DNA of 64,000 nucleotides from Myotis daubentonii (taxonomy: Eukaryota; Chordata; Mammalia; Chiroptera; Vespertilionidae). Made by a program: the position numbers and the translations under genes. Within the stretch, counting starts at the first letter, position 1. Each line of letters starts with the position of its first letter. The notes beneath the pieces were generated by a model, which was not told where the DNA came from, searched no databases, and saw nothing but the letters and a program-made list of their open reading frames with translations. Below, one piece after another: positions 1-11,896 of the stretch. Location: NCBI RefSeq assembly GCF_963259705.1, contig NC_081844.1, positions 48,159,501 to 48,223,500 of the forward strand, given 5' to 3'.

Positions 1-338
1 CCCTGCAATATGCCCCATCTCAATATTTTCATTAGTCACCAGGGGATCTGTTGCTTATGTTAAATTAGTCCCCATCTCGGTGTTCGGCCGGCAAGCAGGA
101 CCACTGAAACTTCACCTGGCAGCTGTCATGCTCATCTTTGGGGGGTGGCTGCTCAGGATGCTCTCACAGGCTGAAATGATCCCAAAGCTAAAATTCTTTC
201 CAAAATATAACTATTTCCTTTCAGTCTCCACAGAATTCTATGGCAAACTGATTCCTTAATCTCTACCTGAAAATCTTCACTTTATTAAGACTTAGAAAAT
301 ATTTCCTATATGAGGGTGAAGACAGGGTCTGGAATCTT
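1..338. other. Left flank, no feature recognised
   Basis: I see no convincing open frame, RNA gene or repeat family here. Its last bases run into the left copy of the target-site duplication of the L1 that follows. Confidence 0.5.
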
Positions 339-356
339 CTATTCTTATCTCTCTTT
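339..356 (+). repeat. Left TSD of the full-length L1
   Basis: CTATTCTTATCTCTCTTT (18 bp) is repeated exactly at 7051-7068. The pair brackets the L1 and marks target-primed insertion. A perfect match over 18 bp suggests a fairly recent insertion. Confidence 0.93.
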
Positions 357-609
357 TTTTTTCCTTTATTAAGATATTACAAATGTGTCCTTATCACCCC
401 AATGTCCCCTCATCCCCCCCAATCCTGTCCTCACCCTCACCCCCTATTGTCCACATCCATTGCTTATGCTAATATGCATGCATACAAGTCCTTTGGTTGA
501 TCTCTCCCCCTCATCCCCACCCTCCCCTACCTTCCCTGTGAGTTTTGAGCATCTGATCAATGCTTCTCTGTCTCTACATCTGTTTTTGTTCATAGGTTTA
601 TGTTGTTCA

Positions 610-3600
610 TTATAATCCACAAATGAGTGAGAGCATGTGATATATGTCTTTCTCTGATTGACTTATTTCACTTAGCATAATGCTCTCCAGCTCCATCCAT
701 GCTTTTGCAAATGGTAGGAGATCCTTCCTTTTTACAGAAGCATAGTATTCCATTGTGTAGATGTGCCAAAGTTTTTTAATCCATTCATCTGCTGATGGGC
801 ACTTAGGCTGATTCCAAATCTTAGCTATTATAAATTGTGCTGCTATGAACATAAGGATGCATATATCCTTTCTGATTGGTGTTTCTGGTTTCTTGGGATA
901 TATTCCTAGAAGTGGGATCACTGGGTCAAATGGAAGTTCCATTTTTAGTTTTTTGAGGAAACTCCATACTATTCTCCACAGTGGCTGCAGCAATTTGCAT
1001 TCCCACCATCAGTGAATGAGGGTTCCTTTTTTTCTGCATCCTCACCAGCACTTGTCCTTTGTTGATTTGTTGATGATAGCCATTCTGACAGGTGTGAGAT
1101 GGTACCACATTGTCGTCTTGATTTGCATCAATTTGCATCTCTCAGATGATTAGTGACTTTGAGCATGTTTTCATATGTCTCTTAGCCTTATGTATGTCCT
1201 CTTTCAAAAAGTGTCTATTCAGGTTTGTTGCCCATTTTTTGATTGGGTTGTTTATCTTCCTTTTGTTAAGTTGTATGAGTTCCCTGTAAATGTTGGAGAT
1301 TAAAACTTTATCAGAGATATCATTGGCAAATATGTTCTCCCATGCAGTGGGCTTTCTTGTTGTTTTGTTGTTGGTTTCTTTTGCTGTGTAGAAGCTTTTT
1401 ATTTTGATATAGTCCATTTGTTTATTTTACCTTTAGTTTCCATTGCCCTAGGAGCAGTGTCAGTGAAGAAATTCCTTTAGCATATATCTGAGATTTTGCT
1501 ACCTGTGGATTCCTCTAATATTTTTATGGTTTCCTGTCTTACGATTAAGTCCTTTATCCATTTTGAGTTTATTTTTGTGTATGGTGTAAGTTGGTGGTCT
1601 AGTTCATTTTTTTGCATGTGTCTGACCAAATTTCCCAGCATCATTTATTGAAGAGACTATCTTGGCTCCATTGTATGTTCTTGCCTCCTTTGTCAAATAT
1701 TAATTGATCATAGTGGTTTGGGTCGATTTCTGGGTTCTCTATTCTATTCCATTGGTCTATATGTCTGTTCTTGTGCCAGTACCAGGCAGTTTTGAGAACA
1801 GTGGCTTTATAATACAGTTTGATATCTGGTATTGAGATCCCCCTATTTTGTTCTTCTTTCTCAGGATCGCTGCAGCTATTCGGGGTCATTTTTTATTCCA
1901 GATAAATTTTTGGAGAGTTCTTTCTAGATCTGTGAAATATGCTGTTGGTATTTTAATGGGGAGTGCATTGAATCTATAGATTGCTTTGGGTAGTATGGAC
2001 ATTTTGATGATGTTGATTCTACCAATCCATGAACACGGTATGTCCTTCCATCTGTTTATGTCTTCCTCTATCTCTTTTTTCAATGTCCTGTAGTTTTCTG
2101 GGTAGAGGTCTTTTACCTCCTTAGCTAAGTTTATTCCTAGGTATCTTAATTTTTTTGGTGCAATGGTAAATGGGATTGTTTTCTTAATTTCTCTTTCTGT
2201 AAATTCACTATTGCCGTATAAAAATGCCATAGATCTCTTGGCGTTAATTTTGTATCCTGCTACATTGCCAAATTCATTTATTAGGTCTAATAATTTTTTG
2301 ATGGAATCTTTAGGGTTTTCTAAATACAGTATCATGTCATCTGTGAATAATGACAATTTTACTTCTTCTTTAACAATTTGGATGCCTTTTATTTCTTCTT
2401 CTTGTCTGTTCGCTTTGGCTAGCACTTCCAGTACTCTGTCAAACAGGAGTGGTGAAAGTGGGCATCCTTGTCTTGTTCCTGTTCTTAAGGGAAATGGTTT
2501 TAGTTTTTGTCCATTGAGTATGATGTTGGCTGTAGGTTTGTCATATAAGGCTTTTATTATGTTGAGGTATGATCCCTCTATGCCCACTTTGCTGAGAGTT
2601 TTTATCAAGAAAGGGTGTTGGACTTTGTCAAATGCCTTTTCTGCATCAATCGATATGATTATGTGATTTTTGTCTCTCAACTTGTTTATGTGATGTATCA
2701 CGTTTATTGATTTGTGGATATTGTATCAGCCTTGCATTCCTGGAACAAATCCCACTTGGTCATGGTGTATGATCTTTTTAATGTAATGCTGGTTTGCTAG
2801 AATTTTGTTGAGGATTTTAGCATCTATGTTCATCAGGGATACTGGCCTGTAATTCTCTTTCTTTGTGGTGTCTTTTTCTGGTTTTGGGATTAGGGTAATG
2901 CTGGCTTCATAGAAAGAGCTTGGAAGTGTGCCTTCCTCTTGAATTTTTTGGAATATGAGAAGGATTGGCTTTAGTTCTTCTTTGAATGTTCAGTAAAACT
3001 CCCCTGTGAAGCCATCTGGTCCAGGGCTTTTGTTTGCTGGAAGCTTTTTGATTACTGTTTCAATTTTATCAGTAGTTATTGGCCTATTCAGGTTTTTTGA
3101 TTCTTCCTGATTGAGTTTTGGAAGCTTGTATTTTTCTAGGAATGTGTTCATTTCATCGAGGTTGTCCAGTTTGTTGGAGTAGAGTTGTTCGTAGTATTTT
3201 TTGACAATCCCTTTGTATATCAGTAGGGTCAGTTGTTTACTTCATCTCTTTCATTTCTGATTTTATTTATTTGGGTCCTCTCTCTTTGTTTCTTGGTGAC
3301 CCCTGCGAGAGGTTCATCAATCTTGTTTATCCTTTCAAAGAACCAGCTCTTGGTTTCATTGATCTTTTGTATTGTTTTTTTGGTCTCTATGTCGTTTATT
3401 TCTGCTCTGATCTTTATTATTTCCTTCCTTCTGGATACTGTGGGCTTTTCTTGTTGCTCTCTTTCTAACTCTTTGAGTTGTAGGGTTAGATAATTTATTA
3501 CCAGTTTTTCTTGTTTTTTTGAGGTAAGCTATGAACTTCCCTCTCAGGACTGCTTTCATTGTGTCCCATAGATTTTGGATTGTTGTGTTTTCATTGTCAT

Positions 3601-4426
3601 TTGTTTCCAGGATGCCTTTTATTTCTTCTTTGATCTCTCTGGTAACCAAGTCGTTGTTTAATAGCATGCTATTTAGCCTCCAAGTGTTCGATTTTTTTTT
3701 GATTTTTTTATTGTAGTTGATTTCTAGTTTTATGACCTTGTGATCAGAGAAGATGCTTGTTATGATTTTTATTCTCTTGAATTTGAAGAGACTTTGCCTG
3801 TGTCCTAAGATATGGTCTATCTTTGAAAATTTCCCATGTGCACTGGAGAAGAATGTATATTCTGTAGCTTTGGGGTAAAATATTCTGAATATGTCAATTA
3901 AGTCTATCTGATCTAGTGAGTCATTTAGGATTGCTGTTTCTTTGCTGATTTTTTGTTTAGAGGATTTATCCAGTGGTGTCAGTGGGATATTGAAGTCCCC
4001 TACTATGACTGTATTGCTATCGATCTCTCCCCTGATATCTTCCAGAAGTTGTTTTATGTATTTGGGTGCTCCTGTATTGGGTGCATATATGTTTACCAGA
4101 GTTATATCTTCTTGTTAAATTGCTCCCTTTAGTATTATGTAGTGGCCTTCCTTATCTCTTGTTTTGGCCTTTACTTTGAGGTCTATTTTGTCAGATATAA
4201 TTATCGCAACCCCAGCTTTTTTCTCATTTCCATTTGCCTGAAAAAAATTTTTCCATCCCTTCACTCTCAGTCTGTGTGAATCCTTTGTTCTGAGGTGGGT
4301 CTCTTGCAGACAGCAAATATATGGGTCATGTTTTCTTATCCTTTCAGGTACCCTGTGTCTTTTGATTGGAGCATTTAATCCATTTACATTTAATGTTATT
4401 ATTGAAAAGTACTTGTTTGTGGTCAT
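610..4426 (-). pseudogene. L1 ORF2 (endonuclease-reverse transcriptase), broken
   Basis: In L1, ORF2 nicks target DNA and copies L1 RNA from the nick. The start at 4426 opens with an ITLNVNGLNAP endonuclease motif, followed by the CLQETHL motif with its catalytic Glu. The reverse transcriptase core is at 1886-2701: [13 protein letters not shown], then [12 protein letters not shown], then FTDD at 2336-2347, where L1 usually has FADD. The C-terminal end keeps [17 protein letters not shown] and the HIYTMEYYA block, and stops at 610. The first stop (4115-4117) falls after about 103 codons. The surviving pieces lie in all three minus frames (ends 2701, 1889 and 993), so at least three net frameshifts are present. 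The total span of 3,817 bp is close to the normal length. It cannot encode a full protein. Confidence 0.93.
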
Positions 4427-4474
4427 TTTTATTCTTAATGTTTGTGTTTCTTCTTGTCTTTCTGTTTCTTCTTT

Positions 4475-5367
4475 TTACAGCAGTCCCTTTAGCATTTCTG
4501 CATTGCTGGCTTGGTGGTAATAAACTCTCTAGCCCTTTTTTGTTTGTGAAGCTCCTGATTCCACCTTCAATTTTAAATGATAGCCTTGCTGAGTATAGTA
4601 TTCTTGGATTCATTCCCTTGCTTTGCATCACTTTGTATATTTCATTCCATTCCCTTCTTGCCTGGTGTGTTTCTGTTGAGAAGTCAGCTTATTACCTACC
4701 TTGTAGGTAACTTTCTGTCTCTCTCTGGCTGCCTTTAAGATTCTTACTTTGTCATTGGTGTTTGCCAATTTAATTATGATGTGTCTTGGTGTTGGTCTTT
4801 TGGGGTTCATCTTGTTTGGAACTCTATGTGCTTCTTGGACTTGTGTAGTTTTTTTCTTGCCAGTACCAGGGAAGTTTTCTGTCATTATTTCTTCAAACAG
4901 ATTTTCTATTCCTTGCTTCTCCTCCTCTCCTTCTGTTATCCCTACTAAGCGAATGTTGTTGCATTTTGCATTGTCTCAAAGCTCCCTTAGGCTCTTCTCT
5001 TGCTTTTTAAGTTTTTTTTTCCAGTTGCTCCTGTGTTTATGTGTTTTTTCCTACTTTGTCTTCTAATTCGCTGATGCGGTCCTCAGCCTCTTCTAGTCTG
5101 CTGTTTAAGCCTTCCATTGTGTTCTTTATTGCAGCTATGTCGTTCTTCATTTCCTCTTGGTTCATTTTTTTTGGTGGTGACATGCTCATTCAGCTCCTTA
5201 TAATTCTCACTGAGTTGTGTGTATTTGTCATCCAACCGTTTGAGCATCCTTATAACCATTACTCTGAATTCTTTCTCTGATAAGTTAGTAGCCTCAATTT
5301 CATTTAACTCCCTTTCTGGTGATTCCTATTTTTCTTTCCTTTGTGGATTGCTTTTTTGTCTTCCCAT
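4475..5367 (-). pseudogene. L1 ORF1 (RNA-binding chaperone), early stop
   Basis: ORF1 protein coats L1 RNA as a trimer. The start at 5367 reads MGRQKSNPQRKEK and then hits TAG at 5326-5328, which is codon 14. This looks like CAG changed to TAG, because the reading continues sensibly afterwards. The central and C-terminal region (4628-4885) keeps [23 protein letters not shown], recognisable as the second RNA-recognition strand and following helix. Near the 3' end a one-base loss shifts the TTKPA...KGLL tail out of frame before TAA at 4475-4477. A 48-bp spacer separates it from the ORF2 start, the usual L1 layout. Confidence 0.88.
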
Positions 5368-7050
5368 GTTTGCTGTAATGTTTTAATTGTAGCTCTGATT
5401 GCTTTGCTACCCAGTTTCTTTTAGGTATGGTGATACTGGTGAGACCTCTCAGGTCTCCTGGGCTTGGTAGTCTAGTGTAGCTCCCTACTTGAGCTATTTG
5501 GGTTCTCTTGATGTAGGCCTGCAAGCTGGAAAGGTGCAACTGAGGTCTCTAGAAGTCAGCAGCCATGGAGGGGGTGTCCCAATTTTTGCCGTCTTGTGCC
5601 CTTGGTTGAAATCACGTGTGCCCAGCGGGGACTCATAGTGGCACCCAGGAACCATCTGTTGGGGTGGTGGGGCTCAGGAGGCCTGTGTTCTGGAAAGGTG
5701 TGACTGTGGTGTCCAGAGTTCTGTAGTTGTGGGATGGGCAGACTCAGCTTTTGCTGCTGCCTCTGTGGTTGGATGCACACGATCCCAGCAGCAGTTCACA
5801 GGGTCACCTGTGGTGTGTTTGCCAGCAGGGTGTACTGACACACTCTGAAGGGCACTGAAGACACTGGATTGCAGTGTCTGTGGGCAGGTATCCCAGAAGA
5901 GGGAATTCAGTGTTTCTATAGCCCAGCAATGCACCCCTGTTTATTTAAGTGCGTGTCCAGCGGGGCTCACAGCGGGGCCCCAGGGTTGCCTGTGGAGTGG
6001 TGGTCTTGGGAGACCTGCACGCTGGAAAAGCACGCAACTGTAGTGTCCAGAGTTCTGCAGCTGTGGGTGGGGAAACTCAGTTCTTGCTGATGCACCTGTG
6101 GTGGATAGGCTCACGTTCCCAGTGGTGGCACACAGGAGCACCCTCAGTGAGTTTGCTAGTGCAGGCGCATTGAAGCACTCTGAAGGGCCCTGGCACGCGT
6201 AATCAAGGTGTCTTTGGGCAGGTATCCAGGTTGGGTGAATTCAGAATTTTTACTGCCCAGTGGAGTGCGTCCCTATTTGTCCAAGATCGGACCCAGTGGA
6301 GGCTCACTGCGGAACCCAAAGTGCCCTGTGGATAGATGGGCTCATGTGGATTGAGGAACTGCGGGCGTTTGCCGGTGTTGAGTGCTGATGCACTCTGAGG
6401 AGCCCTGGCGCTGAGGGACCCTGGCAATGAAGTTGCACAGCTGGGTGTGTGTGGGCAGTTATTCAGGCAGAGGAATTCAGAATTTCTACTGGGGGGCAGT
6501 GTGCCTGTGTCTGTACAAAATCACACCCAGCTGAGGCTCACAGTGACTCCCAAGAGAAGTCTATGGAGTGGTGTGCCTGGGAGACCTGTGTGCTGGAGAT
6601 GTGCGAATGCGATGTCAGAAGTCTACTGCTGGGGAAGAGGAGGCCGCACTTACTGCTTCGGGCGTGGTGTTCCTTTGGGGGTGGAGATCTCAGGGTCTGA
6701 GAGTCTGTGGGTGGGCAGCAAGATTTTGGCTGGAGTGGCTGCTGGATCGCGGTTGGGCAGTATCCAAAGCCTGTCTGGGTGGTGGTGCTGATGAGTTCCT
6801 AGAAGAGGCCTCTCTCCCCTTCAAGATGGTGTGGACTCCATGCCCCAGTCCCGCAGTCCGGGAAGTGCCCGCAGCAGTGGTAGTCTCTCCCACTCCCTGG
6901 TCTGCCAGCCTCTGCTGTTCCTGCCGGATTTAACTGTCCCTCACTCACTCACACACACACCACATACATCCACACACTCTCTTTTCATCCCCTCACTCTC
7001 TCACTTCCTATCCCTCACCTCCAGCCTGCCAGCCACCATCTTTTGAAAAA
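5368..7050 (-). promoter_or_regulatory. L1 5'UTR / internal promoter
   Basis: This GC-rich stretch precedes ORF1 and holds the internal promoter in L1 elements. Most of it is a degenerate tandem array (5621 to about 6690). The part nearest the 5' end contains a CA/CTC-rich tract (6940-7020) and ends, in plus orientation, with GCCAGCCACCATCTTTTG. Open frames seen on either strand here are chance consequences of the GC content. Confidence 0.8.
5621..6690 (-). repeat. Tandem ~335-bp units in the L1 5'UTR
   Basis: Four degenerate units can be aligned on three shared anchors: a CCCAGCGGGG-like box followed by CTCA, a TGTCCAGAGTTCTG-like box, and a GGGCAGGTAT...GAATTCAG box. The first anchor occurs at 5621, 5956, 6292 and 6526, giving spacings of 335, 336 and 234 bp. 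The third unit lacks about 100 bp, including the TGTCCAGAGTTCTG box. Mouse L1 promoters are known to be built of tandem monomers, so this could be an analogous arrangement in a bat L1. Confidence 0.75.
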
Positions 7051-7068
7051 CTATTCTTATCTCTCTTT
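7051..7068 (+). repeat. Right TSD of the full-length L1
   Basis: Exact second copy of the 18-bp sequence at 339-356. Confidence 0.93.
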
Positions 7069-7357
7069 CCCGCGACTTTGCACTAAATTCCTCCACTTTT
7101 GTTGTCATTCAAAATGCAAACTCTCATGATTTCTACTTAAATAGAAGTTTCTAAAGGACTCTGTCCCAGAAGATCCACATATAGCTAGATTTTGAGTATG
7201 AGTTTGTGTTTATAGGGGATGTGCCTCAGATACCACCATTTTCTTTTTTCTCACATCTAGGATAAAGGGGAAAGTTGTGGAAAAGAAAAAAGCCACAATT
7301 TTTAATAATCAGTTTTTAAGAAAATTGTTTTATTTTTATTTACTAATATTTAGTTAG

Positions 7358-7567
7358 TTTTTTTCTGTATGTTTTATTGATTTGGAGAGATAGGAAGGGG
7401 GGGAGAGATAGAAATATCAATGAGAGAGAAATATCAATTGGCTGCCTCTTGAATGGCCCCCACCAGGGATTGAGCCCACAACCAGGCATATGCCCTGGCT
7501 AGGAATCAAACAGGTGACTCGTTGGGGCCTGGGTTGATGCTCAACCACTGAGCCACACCTGCCGGTC
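7358..7567 (-). mobile_element. VES SINE
   Basis: Read on the minus strand it has the VES layout: a tRNA-like head (GACCGGCAGGTGTGGCTCAG at the right end), a body with the GGGCATATGCC block, a GAGAGA tract and an A/T-rich tail at the left. VES is a tRNA-derived SINE of vesper bats transcribed by RNA polymerase III and mobilised by L1. The boundary with the next SINE is approximate. Confidence 0.85.
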
Positions 7568-7579
7568 AATTTTATTTAT

Positions 7580-7786
7580 TTATTTTTAATCCTCACTTGA
7601 GGATATATTTTCATTGATTTTAGAGAGAGAGAAAGGAGATAGAGAGAGAAACACCGATTGGTTGCCTCTGCACCCCACCCAGGGATTTAAACTGCAGCCT
7701 AGGAATGTGTCCTGCCTAGGGATTGAACCCACAACTTTTTGGTGTGTGGGACAACACTTCAACCAACTTAGCCACCCAGCCAGGGC
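7580..7786 (-). mobile_element. VES SINE (variant with TCCTCA...GAGGA tail)
   Basis: Directly abuts the previous VES in the same orientation. The left end carries the TCCTCACTTGAGGA tail variant, also seen in the copies at 19399 and 62947. The right end is the tRNA-like head GCCCTGGCTGGGTGGCTAAG on the minus strand. Confidence 0.82.
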
Positions 7787-8464
7787 TGTTATTTTCTTTT
7801 CAAATTGTAGCTTGTAGTTTTCACTTCATTCTGTCTGAGATTTATTAAGTTTGATCCCTAATAGTTAAATATGCCTAAAATAATTATTTAGAAAAGCAAG
7901 CAATATAGAGTTTGTTAGGTTAATCTATATAAACTTTATAAATGCAAATGTTTAATACACAAAAATAATTTCATGTGCTGCAGCTTGAATACTTTCATTA
8001 TTCCTGAAAAAAATTTACTTCACTTTAAAGGTCCTCAATTTAAAAAACCAATTTATTTATGGTCAAAAGAAAAATACCTTATCTGGGATACAGAGACTTA
8101 CCCAATCATCTGGCTATAATCCTGTTACTTACAAGTATATATTAGGCTCTGTCAGGTCTTGCCTATGCATAAATATCTTGAAATATTACATTGAAATATA
8201 AAAAGTATATTTAGTGATTCCCTGTTTTACATAGAATCTCTGGTATATAAGACATATCAGAATATTTAGCTCAATTATCTCATTTTTTTAAAGAGAAAAG
8301 TCCAGCACAAAGAAGATAATTGTCTAGTTCAAAGTAACTCAGCTATTATAGCTGGTGGGATGAGGCATGGGTGGGGGAAGAATGACATTAAAGGATTATG
8401 GGAATTAATAGGCAATGGCAAAGGAGGGAGCCCAACATGAGTTATCTAAAAATGCCTGAAGTTG

Positions 8465-8682
8465 CCCGGCTGGTATGGCTCGGTAGTTGAGCATTGACAC
8501 ATGAACCAGAAGGTTGATTCCCTGTTAGGGCACATGCCCAGGTTTCTGACTCCATCCCCAGTAGCGGGTGTATAGGAGGCAGCTGATGGATGATTCTCTC
8601 TTACCATTGATGTTTCTCTCTCTCTCTCTCACTCTCCCTTCCTCTCTGAAATCAATAAAAACATATTACAATTTTTTTTTAA
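8465..8682 (+). mobile_element. VES SINE
   Basis: Begins CCCGGCTGGTATGGCTCGGT, continues through GGGCACATGCCC and ends in a CT-rich tract and AATCAATAAAAACAT. It is flanked by an imperfect TSD: AAAAATGCCTGAAGTTG at 8448-8464 and AAAAATGCCCAAAGTTG at 8683-8699. Confidence 0.9.
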
Positions 8683-8699
8683 AAAAATGCCCAAAGTTG

Positions 8700-9640
8700 A
8701 AATTCATAAAATAGTTCACAAAATTGCCCACCGTTACTGAGCTACAGCAGAGGTTGATGGGGTCAATTCCCTACTTTGAAAATAGGTGTGTGCCCACCCT
8801 CAGATTTCATAGTATTATTTTACGATTTCCTATGTCCTTCAAGACCTCCTTGAATATTCATTTTTGTATCAGTTAGACTATATAAAAATGTCATGGCTGT
8901 CAAATGAGCAGCAGAGACAGAGTCCTGCAAGATTGAGTAGTGAAAGACTGCAGCGTCTGCAGTCAGGCCTGGTGAAGTCATGCCTCGGGACACAGATAAT
9001 TTGACATCTGACCTTTTATATTCTTGCTATTGAAAGTTGATGGCTAAGGTCTCACAGCTGTGCACACATAAGTAAATTTTAGTTAGGTGGAGAGGGAGAA
9101 CACAATGATTGTAGGTCTATTTCATTCAGGAGCAAGCCAGGTAGGAGAGAGAAAAATGTGGCAGCGAGGACTTTGAGTGCTATTCTTGGTCAATTCATAG
9201 CGGTTTCCAGGAATAACGTGCTCACAAGGATGCTGAGGCTGTGTCGCTTGACCATAAGATCAGCTCTAAAATACTGTCTCCTTTCTTCTTTTGACAGAAA
9301 CCTTAAAATATAATTGTCTGAATTGCTTTCTTCCAGGAAGTATCTTTCTTATCTACCTTAGACCTGTCACTCATATAAAATTTCCCTTTCTGCCTATTTT
9401 CTTTTCAACATAATATTATCTCAAAATGTAGGATTTTCAATATGCAGGGTTTTTCTTATTTTTGTGAAATACTTTCCCTGCAGCTTTCCACTCTCATCGC
9501 CACTGTCTCTGCAATTGTTTGTTACTTGCCTAAGATGTGAATAAAGTTAAACCTGCTAGATTATGGGCACTGTGTGGACAAGCTTGAGCTGTCGGTTAGT
9601 GTGGGTTTGGGGAAGATTCTAGCAGCCTGTCATCTCATTT
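8700..9640. other. Non-repetitive stretch, nothing recognised
   Basis: AT-rich sequence without a convincing ORF or a repeat family I can name. Confidence 0.4.
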
Positions 9641-9651
9641 AAACACACACA

Positions 9652-9744
<93 letters not shown>
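9641..9744. repeat. (CA)n-(TC)n compound microsatellite
   Basis: A run of AC dinucleotides to about 9685 passes directly into an uninterrupted run of TC to 9744. A long frame crossing it encodes only alternating residues and is not a gene. Confidence 0.97.
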
Positions 9745-9746
<2 letters not shown>

Positions 9747-10340
9747 GAGTTGAAGCTGGTCTCTTTAGAAAAATAAGCAAATCTCTGACTGCTCTGACTG
9801 ATCTTGTCAGTGTAAGTTGGATGTTGCTGACAGGCCATCAATTAGAGGGGGTGTGTGTGAAAACAAATGTGGGCAGTGATTGTTGTGTGGTTTTTCATGG
9901 GATGACAATGGCTTTCACCAGATTGGGCGACAAATTGGAATCTATTTTAAACTCAACTTTGGCTGCCCTGCAGTAGTAGTGTTAGATTTCGAAGAGGAGG
10001 GATTGACTTGCTAAGACATCACCTCTTCCTTTCAACCCATACCTAAAGATTCTAGAGAAGGTCCTGGGTTAAAATAAAACAACAAAAACTTTTTTTATGC
10101 TTGGAACATAATAGGTTCTTAATGATTGTGACTATATACAACTATAAAAAGAACGGCAATTTATTGAGAACCTAGGCATTAGAATTCAATGATGAAAGTT
10201 ATTGTGCTCAGGGATTTAGGAATGTATAGCTTTGCAGCCCAGATATGTCTTGAATCATTTCCACATGTTAAATAACTGGAAGTACCACAAAAATTCCTTG
10301 TAATTCTTATATAACTAATTCAGAGGCATGGACCTCATAA

Positions 10341-10800
10341 TCTATACTAATGAAAGGGTAGTATGCTAATTAGACCGGACGTCTTCTGGATGACCATCTG
10401 GACATCCTTTCAGACAAAGCTGCAGCAGCTGCCTGAAGCTCAGGCAGGCCGTGGATGGCAGCTGCTGCTGCCCAGGGCCAGGCTGAGGCTCAGGCAAACC
10501 ACAGATGGTGGCTGCCGCTGCCCAGGGCTGGGCTGAGGCTCAGGCAAGCCGTGGTGGCTGCAAGGGCCGAGGCTCAGGCCGCTGTGGCTGGCAGTGGCAG
10601 CAGCAGAGGCGTGAAAGGGACGTCACCTTCCCCTGATCATCCAGTTGCCTCCCACAGAGGGAGGCCAGACTGCAGCTTAGGCCCACTCCCCACCGTCAGT
10701 AGGACATCCCCTGAGTGCTCCCAAGTGTGAGAGAGGGCAGGCCGGGTTGAGGGACCGCCGCCCCCCCTAGTGCATGAATTTTCGTGAACCGGGCCTCTAG
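10341..10800 (+). mobile_element. Non-autonomous Helitron (HeliBat type)
   Basis: Starts TCTATACTAATGAAAGGG after an A and ends GGGCCTCTAG before a T. This fits Helitron insertion between A and T with 5' TC and 3' CTAG ends. Just before the 3' end is the short stem region GCATGAATTTTCGTG. The GC-rich interior holds degenerate repeats of GCTGAGGCTCAGGCAA about 60 bp apart. No Rep/helicase gene is present, so it needs an autonomous partner. The Helitron at 50761-51147 is the same type in reverse. Confidence 0.9.
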
Positions 10801-11896
10801 TTTAATTATAAGGCCATATAGAGTGGCCTCAGTACAAATAATCTGCCAATGTTTGGGGGCCCCAGTAAATAAAAGTATCTTTAGAAAAAATCACTTTATA
10901 GATGTCTTGCCTGGGTTTTCACAGACTAATAGTTTCAGAATGACTATTCCTACTTTCTAAAAAGAAGTAACTGAGGGACAGTTTCAAAATTGTGCCAGCA
11001 AGACAGATTTTAGGTTTTGTAATCTCCAAATCTTCCACCATTCATTATCACTCACTGCTTATCTTTTTTTCTTTGTTTGTTTCTTTTCACTGGAATGATG
11101 AATGTTTCAAACAATACACAAGATGATATATAGTTACTCAGCAGTAATTTAGAATATATAAGGTGCTTTAAGATATCCATTAGCAGCTTATGGTTTCAAC
11201 AGGCTTACACATGTAGAGATTTAAAAATATATGTAAGATAGAATTGAATATTGGATGGTATACTTTTCCTATTATAGTTATAATTTCTATTAGGAAAAAA
11301 ATACTCCCAATGCATGAGTTAAAAACCGAGACATGTAATTAAATTATATTTTTGCTTTGCTCATTTTTCATAAGTAAATTTAATTTAGAAAAACATTTTT
11401 CTTGGAGACAAGGCAAAATTAAATTTATCCAGGACAGAAAGGTATTAAAAAGGTCTATATAATTGCTTAATTTTAATATTGGTGGTTTTGAAAGCAGTTT
11501 TAGAACATGTATACATAAAGTCAATAAATCACATTGTTTGGACTACTTACTTTAACTTGAATATATGTAAAGCCTTTATGGAATATTTCTAGGCTATGAT
11601 CTATTTTAATGACTTCCATCAATATTACTAAAAAGGTAAAAAATAAGATACTCTAGTAGTTGTTATGCAAGTTTTAATTAAACCATCACACAGGTAATTG
11701 AGTGTGTAAATATTTCATTGAGTGATAAACTTCACACAAAGAACTCTTCTAGCTCTTGGTAATATTGAATTTGGTGACACTGCAGGTTCATCAGAGAGCT
11801 AATCTATGTAAATGATGGTCTCTAAGAAGGAAAAATGAGCATAACATAGAAATAACAGTGACCTGAAAGACTGCATAGAGCTTAAATTGGACTGTT
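10801..11896. other. AT-rich stretch, possible old MIR remnant
   Basis: Nothing coding is visible. The segment 10920-11040 faintly resembles the 3' half of a MIR in reverse, too weakly to call. Confidence 0.3.

Larger units (their letters stand above)
357..7050 (-). mobile_element. Full-length LINE-1, broken ORFs
   Basis: A complete L1 lies in reverse. The T-run and 3'UTR are at the left (357 to about 609), ORF2 occupies 610-4426, ORF1 4475-5367, and a GC-rich 5'UTR 5368-7050. It is bracketed by a perfect 18-bp TSD. The 5' end, read on the minus strand, carries an AAGATGGTGGC-type start usual for L1. Its length of 6.7 kb is close to a full mammalian L1. Both ORFs carry disabling changes, so this copy cannot supply its own machinery. 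Promoter units in the 5'UTR are listed separately. I recognise the family from the ORF2 endonuclease and reverse transcriptase motifs and the ORF1 RNA-binding motifs. Confidence 0.95.

Noticed and set aside
2163..2666. 167-codon plus-strand frame
   Set aside because: It is the antisense of the L1 reverse transcriptase region; the meaningful reading is on the minus strand.
4366..5066. Plus-strand frames rich in Phe and Leu that look like membrane proteins
   Set aside because: They are antisense to L1 ORF1 (Lys/Glu/Arg-rich sequence reads as Phe/Leu/Ser on the other strand).
9635..9841. Frame encoding alternating RE and VC runs
   Set aside because: Product of the (CA)n-(TC)n microsatellite. 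The same applies to frames over the microsatellites at 11897, 19559, 52871 and 57656.
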